Source: Actinomycetes bacterium (lineage in GTDB: Bacteria; Actinomycetota; Acidimicrobiia; Acidimicrobiales; Palsa-688). From it: DNA of 11,287 bases. Position 1 is the stretch's first letter; the number at the start of each line of letters is the position of its first letter. A model generated the notes under the pieces. It saw nothing but the letters and a program-made list of their open reading frames with translations. It had not been told where the DNA came from and made no database searches. Shown in pieces: positions 1-6,178 of the stretch. A program made the translations under genes and the position numbers. The stretch is taken from contig JAKAXG010000070.1 of assembly GCA_021827225.1 (NCBI GenBank), forward strand, positions 1 to 11,287. Reading direction: 5' to 3'.

Positions 1-26
1 CCTTGACGGCCGCCAGTACGTCAAGG
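1..26. promoter_or_regulatory. Inverted repeat upstream of the XRE regulator gene (operator or terminator stem)
   Basis: The arms CCTTGACG (1-8) and CGTCAAGG (19-26) are perfect reverse complements around a 10-base spacer. The right arm ends 12 bases before the GTG start of the XRE gene. That position suits an operator for autoregulation, but the stem could also be the terminator of a gene lying left of the window. The repeat begins at base 1, so it may extend further left. The function is inferred. Confidence 0.45.
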
Positions 27-38
27 TAGCTTTACGTT

Positions 39-248
39 GTGAGGAACAGGGTTCGGGACGAACGGACTCGACGGGAGATGTCGCAAGCCGACCTGGCAAG
101 GGTCCTGGGTGTCTCCCGCCAGACGGTGATCTCCATCGAGGGCGGCCGGTACCTGCCGTCGCTGCCGCTGGCGTTCCGTATCGCACGGTTCTTCGAGATG
201 CCGGTAGAGAAAATGTTCGATTCCGAAGAGGAGGACGAGGGCATATGA
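39..248 (+). CDS. XRE-family helix-turn-helix regulator, 69 aa
   Basis: A small cytoplasmic DNA-binding protein that is almost all one Cro/C1-type HTH domain. Residues 15-24 (SQADLARVLG) form the second helix and residues 26-36 (SRQTVISIEGG) the recognition helix. The block LPSLPLAFRIARFF (39-52) matches the usual end of the short 'SRQT..IE..RY.PSLPLAF.IA' subfamily, which is normally 60-75 aa, so the protein is complete. The tail (DSEEEDEGI) is acidic. The GTG start at 39 is forced by an in-frame TAG at 27-29. AAGG at 23-26 is a distant, weak ribosome binding site. Its stop overlaps the next start (ATGA, 245-248), so the two genes are translationally coupled. In related pairs the regulator usually controls its own operon with the membrane protein. 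Autoregulation through the inverted repeat at 1-26 is inference. Confidence 0.9.
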   Translation: MRNRVRDERTRREMSQADLARVLGVSRQTVISIEGGRYLPSLPLAFRIARFFEMPVEKMFDSEEEDEGI

Positions 249-670
249 CCAACTCGATTCACGGCCGGATGTGGGTCCCGCTCATAGCTGCCATCGGCGG
301 CAGCGCGATCTCGCTGGCCGTCGGCCTCGGCCAGCACCACTGGGAAGCGATCATCATCGGCGAGACAGTCACAGTGCTCGTCGCCGCCTTCCTGTTCGCG
401 GCCAGCGCCCAGGACTCCGACGTCGGCGCGGTGCTCGCACGCCGCGCCGACGAACGCCAAGAACTCGTCCGGCTCCATGCCTCCCGGGTGAGCGCAGTCG
501 TGGCCGTGACCGGCTCGGTGATCGCCTGCGTGGTAGCAGCGGCCCGAGACGCCACGTACTGGCCTTATGAGGCCATCTACATCGCCGCGGGACTCTCGTA
601 CCTCATCAGCGTCCGTCTCTACGGCGCCAGCTGGAAGATCGCTCTTCCACGAAAAGCAACCAAGCAGTAG
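245..670 (+). CDS. Four-helix membrane protein coupled to the XRE regulator, DUF2178-like
   Basis: A 141-residue integral membrane protein with four predicted helices at about residues 10-28, 36-54, 82-100 and 107-124. Between helices 2 and 3 a charged loop carries ADERQELVRLHASR (68-81). This resembles the 'DER..EI...A' loop of DUF2178-type proteins, which often lie directly downstream of short XRE regulators. The ATG at 245 overlaps the regulator's stop by four bases and has purine-rich GAGG stretches 4-10 bases upstream. No catalytic motif is seen. It may be a membrane partner or sensor for the regulator, or merely its target gene. The family match comes from motif memory and is moderate. 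The membrane topology is clear from the sequence. Confidence 0.8.
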   Translation: MTNSIHGRMWVPLIAAIGGSAISLAVGLGQHHWEAIIIGETVTVLVAAFLFAASAQDSDVGAVLARRADERQELVRLHASRVSAVVAVTGSVIACVVAAARDATYWPYEAIYIAAGLSYLISVRLYGASWKIALPRKATKQ

Positions 671-1146
671 AAGCGTCGGGCCCGGAACCGGCGGTTTGCA
701 ACCGACCCTCGGGAGCCGGGACGGACTCAATCTGGCTGCCGATCGCGTTCCTCCACAATCTCAGCCGGGCCGCCGGCTGCGGCCTCTCCCACCCGGCTAC
801 GGGCTGCCGGGTCGCCTCAGTGAAAGGATCCTCCGACCCGAGCATCCAGACCTGGCCTCGCTCCACCTCCCGGGGCAGGGAGTATCTCGCCAACGGTGCT
901 TCTGGCGGTTTGATCAGTAGATCTCGGCGGCCGGGCGACAGCCGGGACGGGCCATCACCCTGTGCTTCGGCCGCCGGGTCCGGAGGTAGGCGACCCGGCG
1001 GCGACAGGTGGCGGTTCGATTCGGGAAGATTGTTCGCCAACAGCGTCGGATTTCGCATACGACGGCGTTCTGATGCGATCGTCAGTTGAGACTCGTGGCT
1101 ATCATGGCTGACGGCGGATGAGCGCGGGCGGCGGGAGGCGAAGGCG
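671..1146. other. About 480 bp without a recognisable gene
   Basis: Open frames exist on both strands, including one of 183 codons on the minus strand and one of 89 codons on the plus strand. Their translations are rich in Arg, Pro, Ser and Gly, show no domain, and have no convincing ribosome binding site, so I treat them as chance frames in GC-rich DNA. The stretch holds the hairpin at 970-1002 and the 5' region of the gene at 1147. No tRNA could be folded, although a T-loop-like GGTTCGATTC occurs near 1012. It may contain a decayed gene or an unrecognised RNA. Confidence 0.5.
970..1002. repeat. Strong 11-bp-stem hairpin in the gene-free stretch
   Basis: GCCGCCGGGTC (970-980) and GACCCGGCGGC (992-1002) are perfect complements around an 11-base loop. 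No T-tract follows on either strand, so it is not a classical intrinsic terminator. It could be a U-tract-less actinobacterial terminator, an RNA structure or a protein-binding palindrome. Confidence 0.5.
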
Positions 1147-1851
1147 ATGTCGATCAAGAACCCACTGCCCGGACATCAGTACGGCAGGTCCGAACCTGGA
1201 TACTGGTATCCCCGCCCGGATCCACCCCGCCGCCGGCGGGATCCGCGCCGCATGCGCAACCTTCTCGGGGGGCTCACGGCCGTGCTCGTGATCGTGGTGG
1301 CGGTGGACTGGTCGAACTTCCATCACCAGAAGTTGCCAGGATGGATGAGCGGGTCGGCACTCGCTTCACCGAGCTACAGGAACTTCCCGCTTGCTCCGCC
1401 GCCTCCTGCCGTGTCGACGACGACCGCCGTACCGGCACCGGCCGGCTATCGGGGAGCTCTGGCTGGTGACCGGATAGCGGGGAGCTCCGGTTCCGTGTCG
1501 GTCGGAGGGTTGGCGGTCACGGCGAACGGCTGGACCACCACGAGCCCCGGTAGCGGCCAGCAGCTGCTGTGCGTCAACGCGTCAATAGCCAACCGCAACG
1601 CTGTCGAGGCGGCCTACGGGTCAACGGACTGGTCCCTCCAGTCGCCCACCGGTGACGTCCACACACCGATTCCCGCCGTCTATCAGCCCGGAGAGCCACC
1701 GTCCCTCACCGACGGGAGACTGATTCCGGGTGGAAGTACCTCGGGACGATTGTGCTTCTCCGATCCCGGCATTGCCGGGACCTATGTTGTCTCCTATCAG
1801 CCACAGGTCCCTGGCGCCGGCCGCGGGGTCTGGCTGGTCCGGCTGCCTTAG
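1147..1851 (+). CDS. Membrane-anchored exported protein with a DUF4352-like domain
   Basis: 234 aa. A basic, Pro/Arg-rich cytoplasmic N-terminus (residues 1-37) leads into one hydrophobic helix at about 39-53, with positive residues (RRRRDPRRMR) on its inner side, so the rest should face outward. A Pro/Ala/Thr-rich linker follows (80-105). The beta-rich domain at about 115-234 has the DUF4352 pattern: 'VGGLAVTANGW' near the start, 'LLCVNASIANRNA' in the middle and 'GGSTSGRLCF' towards the end. Two cysteines (C142, C203) sit in paired strands and could form a disulfide. There is no lipobox cysteine, so it is anchored by the helix rather than by lipid. The start at ATG 1147 has GGGAGG at 1133-1138, eight bases away. 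Such immunoglobulin-like domains occur in actinobacterial surface or signalling proteins; the ligand is unknown. Confidence 0.8.
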   Translation: MSIKNPLPGHQYGRSEPGYWYPRPDPPRRRRDPRRMRNLLGGLTAVLVIVVAVDWSNFHHQKLPGWMSGSALASPSYRNFPLAPPPPAVSTTTAVPAPAGYRGALAGDRIAGSSGSVSVGGLAVTANGWTTTSPGSGQQLLCVNASIANRNAVEAAYGSTDWSLQSPTGDVHTPIPAVYQPGEPPSLTDGRLIPGGSTSGRLCFSDPGIAGTYVVSYQPQVPGAGRGVWLVRLP

Positions 1852-2081
1852 GGGGCCCTGGGCGACTGCGGCCCTACCAGCACCAACTCGAGAACGGAAG
1901 CGGCCGGGATGAGCCGATGGCGTGGCCACTAGACTGTCTCACTGTCAGCAACCGCACCCTACGGGGTGGCGGGGCAATAACGGACCCGTCCCGGGGCGGC
2001 TCTTACTGGAATCGAAGGGGAAGGTCCGAACTTGGCCCGCATCGCAACGCATCCAAAGGTGTCGGATCGCGGGGTTGCGCC

Positions 2082-2687
2082 GTGTCGGTGAACACGTACG
2101 GCCGCTGGCCATGGGTGGCAGCTACGGCTGCTCTACCCGCCTGGATAGCAGCCGCGAGCGGGCGCAGGCGGCTGCTCGCCGAAGGGCGTTGGGTGGCGGG
2201 GCTGGCACTTCCTATCCTGCTCAGTCACCAGACCGAGGAGTGGGTCCGACCGGGCGGCTTCCTGCCCTTCTGCAACCAACAGGTGCTCGGCAGCGACCGG
2301 CCGGACTGGCCGCTCACCAGGCGTGATGCCTTCCATCTGAACGTCAGCCTCGGTTGGGGCAGCGCTGTGCTCGGATCGCTGCTGTGGCGGCGAACGGCGG
2401 TGCCGGCAGCAGCCGTGTTGGGCCTCGAGGTCGGCAACACCGTCCTCCACGCCGGCCTGGCGCTGCGCCGTCGTCGCTACAACCCGGGTGTCGTCACCGC
2501 AGCGCTTCTCATGGGCCCGCACGCCGTGGCTGCCGTACGATCGATGCAGCGGGGAGGACGCATGACCTCCCGGGGCGCCGCGGCGGCAGCCGCACTGAGC
2601 CTCAGCATTACCGGCCTGCCCCTGCTCATGAAGCTCCGCATGCGCCGCGCCGTCCCCACGTCCGGGTGGCCGGGGCGGACCGGGTAA
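2082..2687 (+). CDS. HXXEE-domain membrane protein
   Basis: 201 aa from the proposed GTG start. The defining motif is H49-Q-T-E52-E53 at the end of a hydrophobic segment (about 37-48). Further family landmarks are FHLNVSLGW (84-92), 'GNTVLHAG' in the third hydrophobic stretch, and 'YNPGVVTA' followed by another helix. Together these match the HXXEE family of uncharacterised multi-helix membrane proteins, usually 150-200 aa. The conserved His and acidic residues suggest metal binding, but no function is established. The reading frame is open back to 1752, overlapping the previous gene. Translation before residue 1 is low-complexity and lacks family similarity, so a start near 2082 (or the second GTG at 2088) is preferred. 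The site is weak: only GCGGGG lies about seven bases upstream. The C-terminus is Arg-rich and basic. The gene is convergent with the TetR gene. Confidence 0.75.
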   Translation: MSVNTYGRWPWVAATAALPAWIAAASGRRRLLAEGRWVAGLALPILLSHQTEEWVRPGGFLPFCNQQVLGSDRPDWPLTRRDAFHLNVSLGWGSAVLGSLLWRRTAVPAAAVLGLEVGNTVLHAGLALRRRRYNPGVVTAALLMGPHAVAAVRSMQRGGRMTSRGAAAAAALSLSITGLPLLMKLRMRRAVPTSGWPGRTG

Positions 2688-2768
2688 GGGACAGGCTCGA
2701 CGACGAGGGGGGCATCTCCCCAAGGGCTCAGCTGACGGGTCCGATCGGCAGGAGACTCCAACCCGGAA

Positions 2769-3332
2769 TCAGCAGCTGGCCGAAGCGGCCCGAACCTCTT
2801 CCAAAGCGCGTCGGGCGAGAGCGCCGAACTCGTCGGCTCCCTCGCTCCATCGCGTGTAGGCCAGCGTCAGGCTCAGGGATGCGACCTGGGCGGCGACCCG
2901 GGCCGTCATCGCCGGTACGCCCCGACGCTCGAGCGCCTCGACCATCGCTGAGCTGATCCGTAGTCCCTTCAACGCCTCCCGCTCCTGAAGCTCGGGGTTG
3001 GCTGCGATGACGGCCCGGCGGCGACGGCTGAACTCCCGGCGGTCAGCGGTGAACACGTCCTTCCCCAACAGTTCGAAGGCGTTCCCCAGCGCCTCCAGCG
3101 GGGTGGCCGCAGGGGGTGCCGCGGCGATCCCGGCGGTCAGGAGCTGGTCCATCGTGAGCCCGCCGAAGAGCACCTCCCGCTTGTCGGCGAAGTACCTGAA
3201 GAAAGTGCTCTTGGTCAGCCCGGCCCGCTCCGCGATCTCGGCGACCGTCGTGGCCTCGTACCCGCGCTCGGCGAAGAGGTCCAGGGCGGCTTCGGCCAGT
3301 CGTTCGGGAGCGTTCGGTTTCCACCGGGGCAT
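2769..3332 (-). CDS. TetR-family transcriptional regulator
   Basis: 187 aa. The N-terminal TetR DNA-binding domain is complete. RLAEAALDLFAERGYEATTV (11-30) forms helices 1-2, and AEIAERAGLTKSTFFRYFAD (31-50) forms the HTH with the typical TFFRYFADKREVL signature. The start MPRWKPNAPERL matches a common actinobacterial TetR opening, so ATG at 3332 is chosen over the GTG one codon earlier. Residues 60-187 form the alpha-helical ligand-binding and dimerisation domain, which does not reveal the ligand. The gene is divergent from the quinone oxidoreductase gene across a 105-bp gap with two operator-like sites (3345-3361 and 3375-3395). It probably represses both genes and is released by a small reactive or aromatic ligand; this is inferred from context. 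No good Shine-Dalgarno sequence precedes the start. Confidence 0.9.
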   Translation of the reverse strand: MPRWKPNAPERLAEAALDLFAERGYEATTVAEIAERAGLTKSTFFRYFADKREVLFGGLTMDQLLTAGIAAAPPAATPLEALGNAFELLGKDVFTADRREFSRRRRAVIAANPELQEREALKGLRISSAMVEALERRGVPAMTARVAAQVASLSLTLAYTRWSEGADEFGALARRALEEVRAASASC

Positions 3333-3344
3333 CACCAGAAGTTT

Positions 3345-3361
3345 ATGGGACTTGATCCCAT
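3345..3361. promoter_or_regulatory. Operator-like palindrome 1 between tetR and the oxidoreductase gene
   Basis: ATGGGA (3345-3350) and TCCCAT (3356-3361) form a perfect inverted repeat with a five-base spacer. Read on the minus strand, the site is TGATGGGATCAAGTCCCAT, which matches operator 2 at 17 of 19 positions. It covers the place where a -35 element (3347-3352) would sit for the -10 at 3370, so a bound repressor would block polymerase. Binding by the adjacent TetR protein is inferred. Confidence 0.7.
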
Positions 3362-3367
3362 CATCGA

Positions 3368-3375
3368 CCTATAGT
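3368..3375. promoter_or_regulatory. Shared -10-like core of the divergent promoters
   Basis: TATAGT (3370-3375) is a good -10 hexamer for the plus-strand oxidoreductase gene. The same CTATAG core read on the minus strand gives TATAGG for the tetR gene. The -35 regions match consensus poorly on both strands. The core lies between the two operator palindromes, which suggests that both genes are shut off together. Confidence 0.5.
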
Positions 3376-3395
3376 GATGGGACCAAGTCTCATCA
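3375..3395. promoter_or_regulatory. Operator-like palindrome 2 between tetR and the oxidoreductase gene
   Basis: TGATGGGA (3375-3382) and TCTCATCA (3388-3395) are inverted around CCAAG with a single mismatch. The 19-base unit TGATGGGACCAAGTCTCAT repeats operator 1 in opposite orientation, with centres 32 bp apart, about three helical turns. It overlaps the expected transcription start of the oxidoreductase gene. The consensus of the two sites is TGATGGGAYCAAGTCYCAT. Confidence 0.7.
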
Positions 3396-3437
3396 TCGGT
3401 GCTCGCCGAGAGCTCCGGAGCCATTGGAGGACCAGCC

Positions 3438-4370
3438 ATGAGTCGTGCCGTCATCTACCAGTCATTCGGGGGGCCCGAGGTCCTCGAGTTGAGCGACGTC
3501 CCCGAGCCCCACGCCGGGCCCGGCCAGATCCGCATCAAGGTGGCCGCCGCCGGTCTCAATCCGATGGACTGGGGGATCGTGCGGAGGCCCGACCTGGCCG
3601 CCCAGTTCGGGGTCACGGTGCCGGCCGGCTTCGGGTTCGACTTCGCCGGCGTGGTCGACGAGGCCGGTGAGGGCGTCACCGACTACGGCGTTGGTGACCG
3701 GGTCTACGGAGGGGCGATGGCCAAGGCCGTTGCCGACCACATCGTGATGCCGGTTGAACCCCAGGGTTCGGACTCCATGTCTCACACCCCGGTGGGGATC
3801 AGCGATGAGGTGGCGGCCACCCTCCCCGTCGCCGGCCACACGACCATGGCCTGCTTGGCCAAGCTCGGGCTCAGAAGCGGCGACACCGTCCTGGTCGGCG
3901 GTGCCGCCGGTGGAGTCGGCATCTTCGTCGTGCAGATGGCCCGGCTGGCCGGGGCCCGTGTCATCGGTACGGCGTCGGAAACCACCTTCGATTTCCTGCG
4001 CGGGCTGGGCGCCGAGCCGGTGACCTACGGGCCGGGGCTCGAGGACCGGGTCCGCCAGATGGCGCCGGACGGGGTCACGGCGGCAATAGATCTGTTCGGG
4101 CTCGAGACGCTCGAGGCGGCCGTGGCCCTGGGCGTGGCACCAGAGAGGATCACCACCATCGCGGCCGGGCCCACTCCTCCCCATGGCGTCCGTGCCAGCT
4201 GGGGCGGCGAGGCCGGGCCCGGGGAACTCGTCGCGATCACCGATGCCATCCAAGCCGGGGCGGTGACTGTCCCGATCGCCGCCACCTTCCCCATCGAGGA
4301 GATCCACGACGCGGTGAGGCTGCAGGCCGGTCGCCACGTCCATGGAAAGGTCGTAATCGTGCTGTCGTGA
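3438..4370 (+). CDS. Zinc-independent quinone oxidoreductase / MDR-family NADPH reductase
   Basis: 310 aa, the usual length for QOR-type medium-chain dehydrogenases. The N-terminal GroES-like catalytic domain spans about residues 1-120, with the signature GPGQIRIKVAAAGLNPMDW (27-45) and a following GVVDEAGEGV. The Rossmann domain spans about 125-270, with the nucleotide-binding loop GGAAGGVG (154-161) after LRSGDTVLV. The C-terminus (IPIEEIHDAV-like, ending HGKVVIVLS) is typical and complete. The cysteine-rich structural zinc loop and catalytic zinc ligands are absent, so it should use NAD(P)H to reduce quinones or activated alkenes. The ATG at 3438 has GGAGG at 3426-3430, seven bases away; the frame is open upstream to 3399 but without a better start. 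Divergent TetR and twin operators point to induction by the substrate or a related toxic compound. The exact substrate cannot be read from the sequence. Confidence 0.92.
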   Translation: MSRAVIYQSFGGPEVLELSDVPEPHAGPGQIRIKVAAAGLNPMDWGIVRRPDLAAQFGVTVPAGFGFDFAGVVDEAGEGVTDYGVGDRVYGGAMAKAVADHIVMPVEPQGSDSMSHTPVGISDEVAATLPVAGHTTMACLAKLGLRSGDTVLVGGAAGGVGIFVVQMARLAGARVIGTASETTFDFLRGLGAEPVTYGPGLEDRVRQMAPDGVTAAIDLFGLETLEAAVALGVAPERITTIAAGPTPPHGVRASWGGEAGPGELVAITDAIQAGAVTVPIAATFPIEEIHDAVRLQAGRHVHGKVVIVLS

Positions 4371-4395
4371 TGAGCGTCAACTCACCTACCTATCT

Positions 4396-4974
4396 GTGTG
4401 GAATCGCTCCGGCGGGCGCGACCCAGCAGCCCAGGCCGGGGCTGCGGCTTACGGCGTACGCGAGTTTCTCTTCGTCTACGGAGACAGGCTGGAGTCGGGA
4501 CGGCGATCGGATGACCTCACGGTCCCGACGATGATCGAGCAGGCCCGCCTGTTCGCCGCCGAGCACTACGGCGGCGCAGACAGCATTGGCATTGGAGTCT
4601 CCGCCGGCCCGGGACCGGTACCGGCATGGAAGGACGAAGCTGACTTCCTTTTCGCCCAGGTTGGATTCTCCCTGGACCAACTGCTGCACTGGCGGGAGGC
4701 GGTCAGCTTCCGAGGTCCTGTCTACGCCGGGGTCATGGTCGTGGCCAGCGCCGGGATGGGGCGCAAGCTCAGCGCCGACATCCCGCAGCTCACCATCCCG
4801 GACCGGCTGCTGGCCAGGCTCGCCGAGGATCCTGCGGCGGGTGTCGACCACGCCTGTGAAATGGTCTCGCAGATCCGGGACTCGGACGGCTTCGCAGGTG
4901 TACACCTCATTCCGGTCCGCCGCTACCGGGAGGTCTCCCAGCGCCTCGAGGCACTCCTCGGCCGCCCTGCGTAG
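4396..4974 (+). pseudogene. 5'-truncated methylenetetrahydrofolate reductase (MetF-like) gene
   Basis: The frame encodes 192 residues matching the middle and end of the MTHFR TIM barrel; complete bacterial MTHFRs have about 290-300 aa. Landmarks are AAYGVREFLFVYGD (17-30, with D30 at the place of E. coli MetF Asp120), WKDEADFLFAQ (78-88, Q88 like Gln183), the 'GPVYAGVMVVASAGMGRKL' strand-loop (107-125), TIPDRLLARL (133-142), and the family-typical end DGFAGVHLIPVRRYREVSQRLEAL (164-187). Missing are the first three or so barrel strands with the catalytic Glu region and part of the FAD site. The frame is open back only to a TAA at 4354, inside the oxidoreductase gene. The only start, GTG 4396, has no ribosome binding site. 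No missing N-terminus appears nearby in another frame. A deletion relic is most likely. A short divergent MetF-like protein is possible. Confidence 0.7.
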
Positions 4975-5000
4975 CTGCTCACCGACGGCTCGAACCATGT

Positions 5001-5019
5001 ACGAGCTTCCAACGCTCGT
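5001..5019. terminator. Short hairpin after the MetF remnant
   Basis: ACGAGC (5001-5006) and GCTCGT (5014-5019) form a six-bp stem with a seven-base loop, 26 bases after the stop at 4974. No T-tract follows. It is a weak terminator candidate only. Confidence 0.3.
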
Positions 5020-5102
5020 CTGGCGGGATGGTAATGAGATCTCGCCGGCTCGGCTTCCCGGTCATAGGATCGGGCCGGGATTGGACTCCCGGAGGTGACC
5101 AG

Positions 5103-5903
5103 GTGAACGGGTTGATTCGACGCTGGGAGAAGCTGGGGGTGCGGTCGGCGTGGCTGTTGGCCCTGCTCGCTCCGCTGGTCGCCGCGGCCGCCATGACCCC
5201 GCTACGTAACCACACCCAGACCAGCAACCTGGCCCTGGTCATGGTCCTCGTGGTGGCCGCGTCGGTGGTGCCCGGATACCGCCTGGCGGCGCTGGCAGGG
5301 GGGGTGTCAGCCGGAATATGGTTCGATTTCTTCCTGACCCAGCCCTACCAGAGGCTGTCCATCTCCGACACCCTCGACGTGCAGACCACGCTGCTCATGG
5401 CGGTGGTCGCCGTGGCGGTGGGAGCCATCGCCGCCCGGCGCCGCCAGGCCAGGGAGGCGGCGCAGCGCTCCGGCGGGGAGGTGCTCGACCTGTACGTGGC
5501 CGCCCAGATGCTCTCCGGGGGAGCCACAGAGCAGGATCTGGTGAATACCGTCGCGGCCCAGCTCAAGGAGCTGCTGTTCCTCACCGACTGTCGATTCGAC
5601 CCCGGCCGCCCGGCCCTGAGCGAGCCCCTGATCGACCGGGGAGGGGAGTTGGACTGGGCGGGGCACGCCTGGTCGCTGACGTCGAGCGGCTGGCCGGACG
5701 GGACGGTCAGCCTGCCCATCTACTGCACCGGCCGGCAGGTCGGACGGTTCCTGCTCACCGCGCCGCCCCGGGTCGCGGCCCGGGATGAGGCTCTGACCGT
5801 CGACCGGCTGCTCACCGCGGTGGCGCTGTCAGACGTGGCGGGGGCCGCCCTGGGCGGGACCGTCGACGATTGGGCGGCGGGGCTGGTGCTGCACCTCAAC
5901 TAG
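5103..5903 (+). CDS. KdpD-like DUF4118 membrane protein lacking a kinase domain
   Basis: 266 aa. Residues 1-112 form a DUF4118 module, the four-helix membrane domain of KdpD-type sensors: helices at about 17-32, 42-56, 59-74 and 93-110. The hallmark WFDFFLTQPYQRLSI (73-87) matches the 'NFFFTPPYYTL.I' loop of the family. A basic stretch with coiled-coil potential (ARRRQAREAAQRSGGEVLDL, 111-130) follows, then a soluble domain (about 131-260) that looks like a reduced GAF-type domain. No HisKA or HATPase_c motifs and no N-terminal KdpD Usp/ATP-binding part are present, and the gene ends cleanly. The GTG start at 5103 has GGAGG at 5091-5095, seven bases away. The frame is open to 5028 but earlier codons lack a site. 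It may be a signalling protein without its own catalytic output, or a partner for a kinase elsewhere. No potassium-transport gene is nearby. Confidence 0.8.
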   Translation: MNGLIRRWEKLGVRSAWLLALLAPLVAAAAMTPLRNHTQTSNLALVMVLVVAASVVPGYRLAALAGGVSAGIWFDFFLTQPYQRLSISDTLDVQTTLLMAVVAVAVGAIAARRRQAREAAQRSGGEVLDLYVAAQMLSGGATEQDLVNTVAAQLKELLFLTDCRFDPGRPALSEPLIDRGGELDWAGHAWSLTSSGWPDGTVSLPIYCTGRQVGRFLLTAPPRVAARDEALTVDRLLTAVALSDVAGAALGGTVDDWAAGLVLHLN

Positions 5904-6141
5904 CCGGAGCTCCGTCGGCACGTGGGCGGCGGTCAGGCGGTCAGCCGCGGTCGATGGGAGGGTTGGGGTGGGGAGCCGGACGTGCCGATCGGCTTGCCTT
6001 CGCCCCTGCCCCCCGATGCCTCCTTCCGGGCCCCGCAGGGGCCTGGAGCACAGCGTCAACGCTGCACAGGCGGGGGTGGACACGGGAGCGGGACCGCCGT
6101 TGACGACGTCCCCGCTGGGGTCTTCCCGCAGCTCATTTTCC
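5904..6141. other. Intergenic stretch before the sigma operon, with short palindromes
   Basis: No convincing gene lies between 5904 and the sigma promoter; frames of 77-86 codons there are low in complexity and lack domains. The stretch contains a hairpin GGCCCC-GCA-GGGGCC (6029-6043) and a palindrome CAGCGT-CA-ACGCTG (6051-6064). The former may end transcription of the preceding gene, though no T-tract follows. The latter could bind a regulator. Confidence 0.4.
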
Positions 6142-6171
6142 TGACAACCTTTAGCCGGCCGATCCTGTCTA
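6142..6171 (+). promoter_or_regulatory. ECF-sigma-type promoter upstream of the sigma gene
   Basis: TGACAACC (6142-6149) carries the AAC core typical of ECF -35 elements, and TGTCTA (6166-6171) the GTC core of ECF -10 elements. The 18 bases between AAC and GTC agree with the canonical spacing of GGAACTT-N15/16-GTCTAA promoters. Transcription would begin around 6176-6179. ECF sigma genes often carry their own target promoter, so autoregulation by the downstream sigma factor is likely but inferred. Confidence 0.6.
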
Positions 6172-6178
6172 TCTCTAC

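Noticed and set aside
1000..1035. T-loop-like GGTTCGATTC resembling a tRNA 3' half
   Set aside because: The flanking bases do not form a five-bp T-stem, and no acceptor stem or anticodon arm could be built.
606..1157. 183-codon minus-strand frame in the gene-free stretch
   Set aside because: The translation is Arg/Pro/Ser-rich and lacks any domain or start site, and overlaps the hairpin. High GC makes long chance frames common.
1851..1875. GGGCC/GGCCC hairpin at the stop of the DUF4352-like gene as a terminator
   Set aside because: Only five base pairs with a 12-base loop and no T-tract; too weak to list as a terminator.
2354..2956. 200-codon plus-strand frame overlapping the HXXEE gene and the TetR gene
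   Set aside because: It runs across two clearly coding genes on other frames/strands and its product is Arg/Pro-rich without a domain.
3462..4343. 293-codon minus-strand frame opposite the oxidoreductase
   Set aside because: An antisense shadow of a gene with full MDR-family signatures; its product is Asp/Gly/His-rich with no domain.
4370..4534. 54-codon frame starting at the ATGA that overlaps the oxidoreductase stop
   Set aside because: The ATGA overlap suggests coupling, but the product (MSVNSPTYLCGIAPAGA...) has no recognisable family and overlaps the MetF-like reading frame; noted only as context for the truncation.
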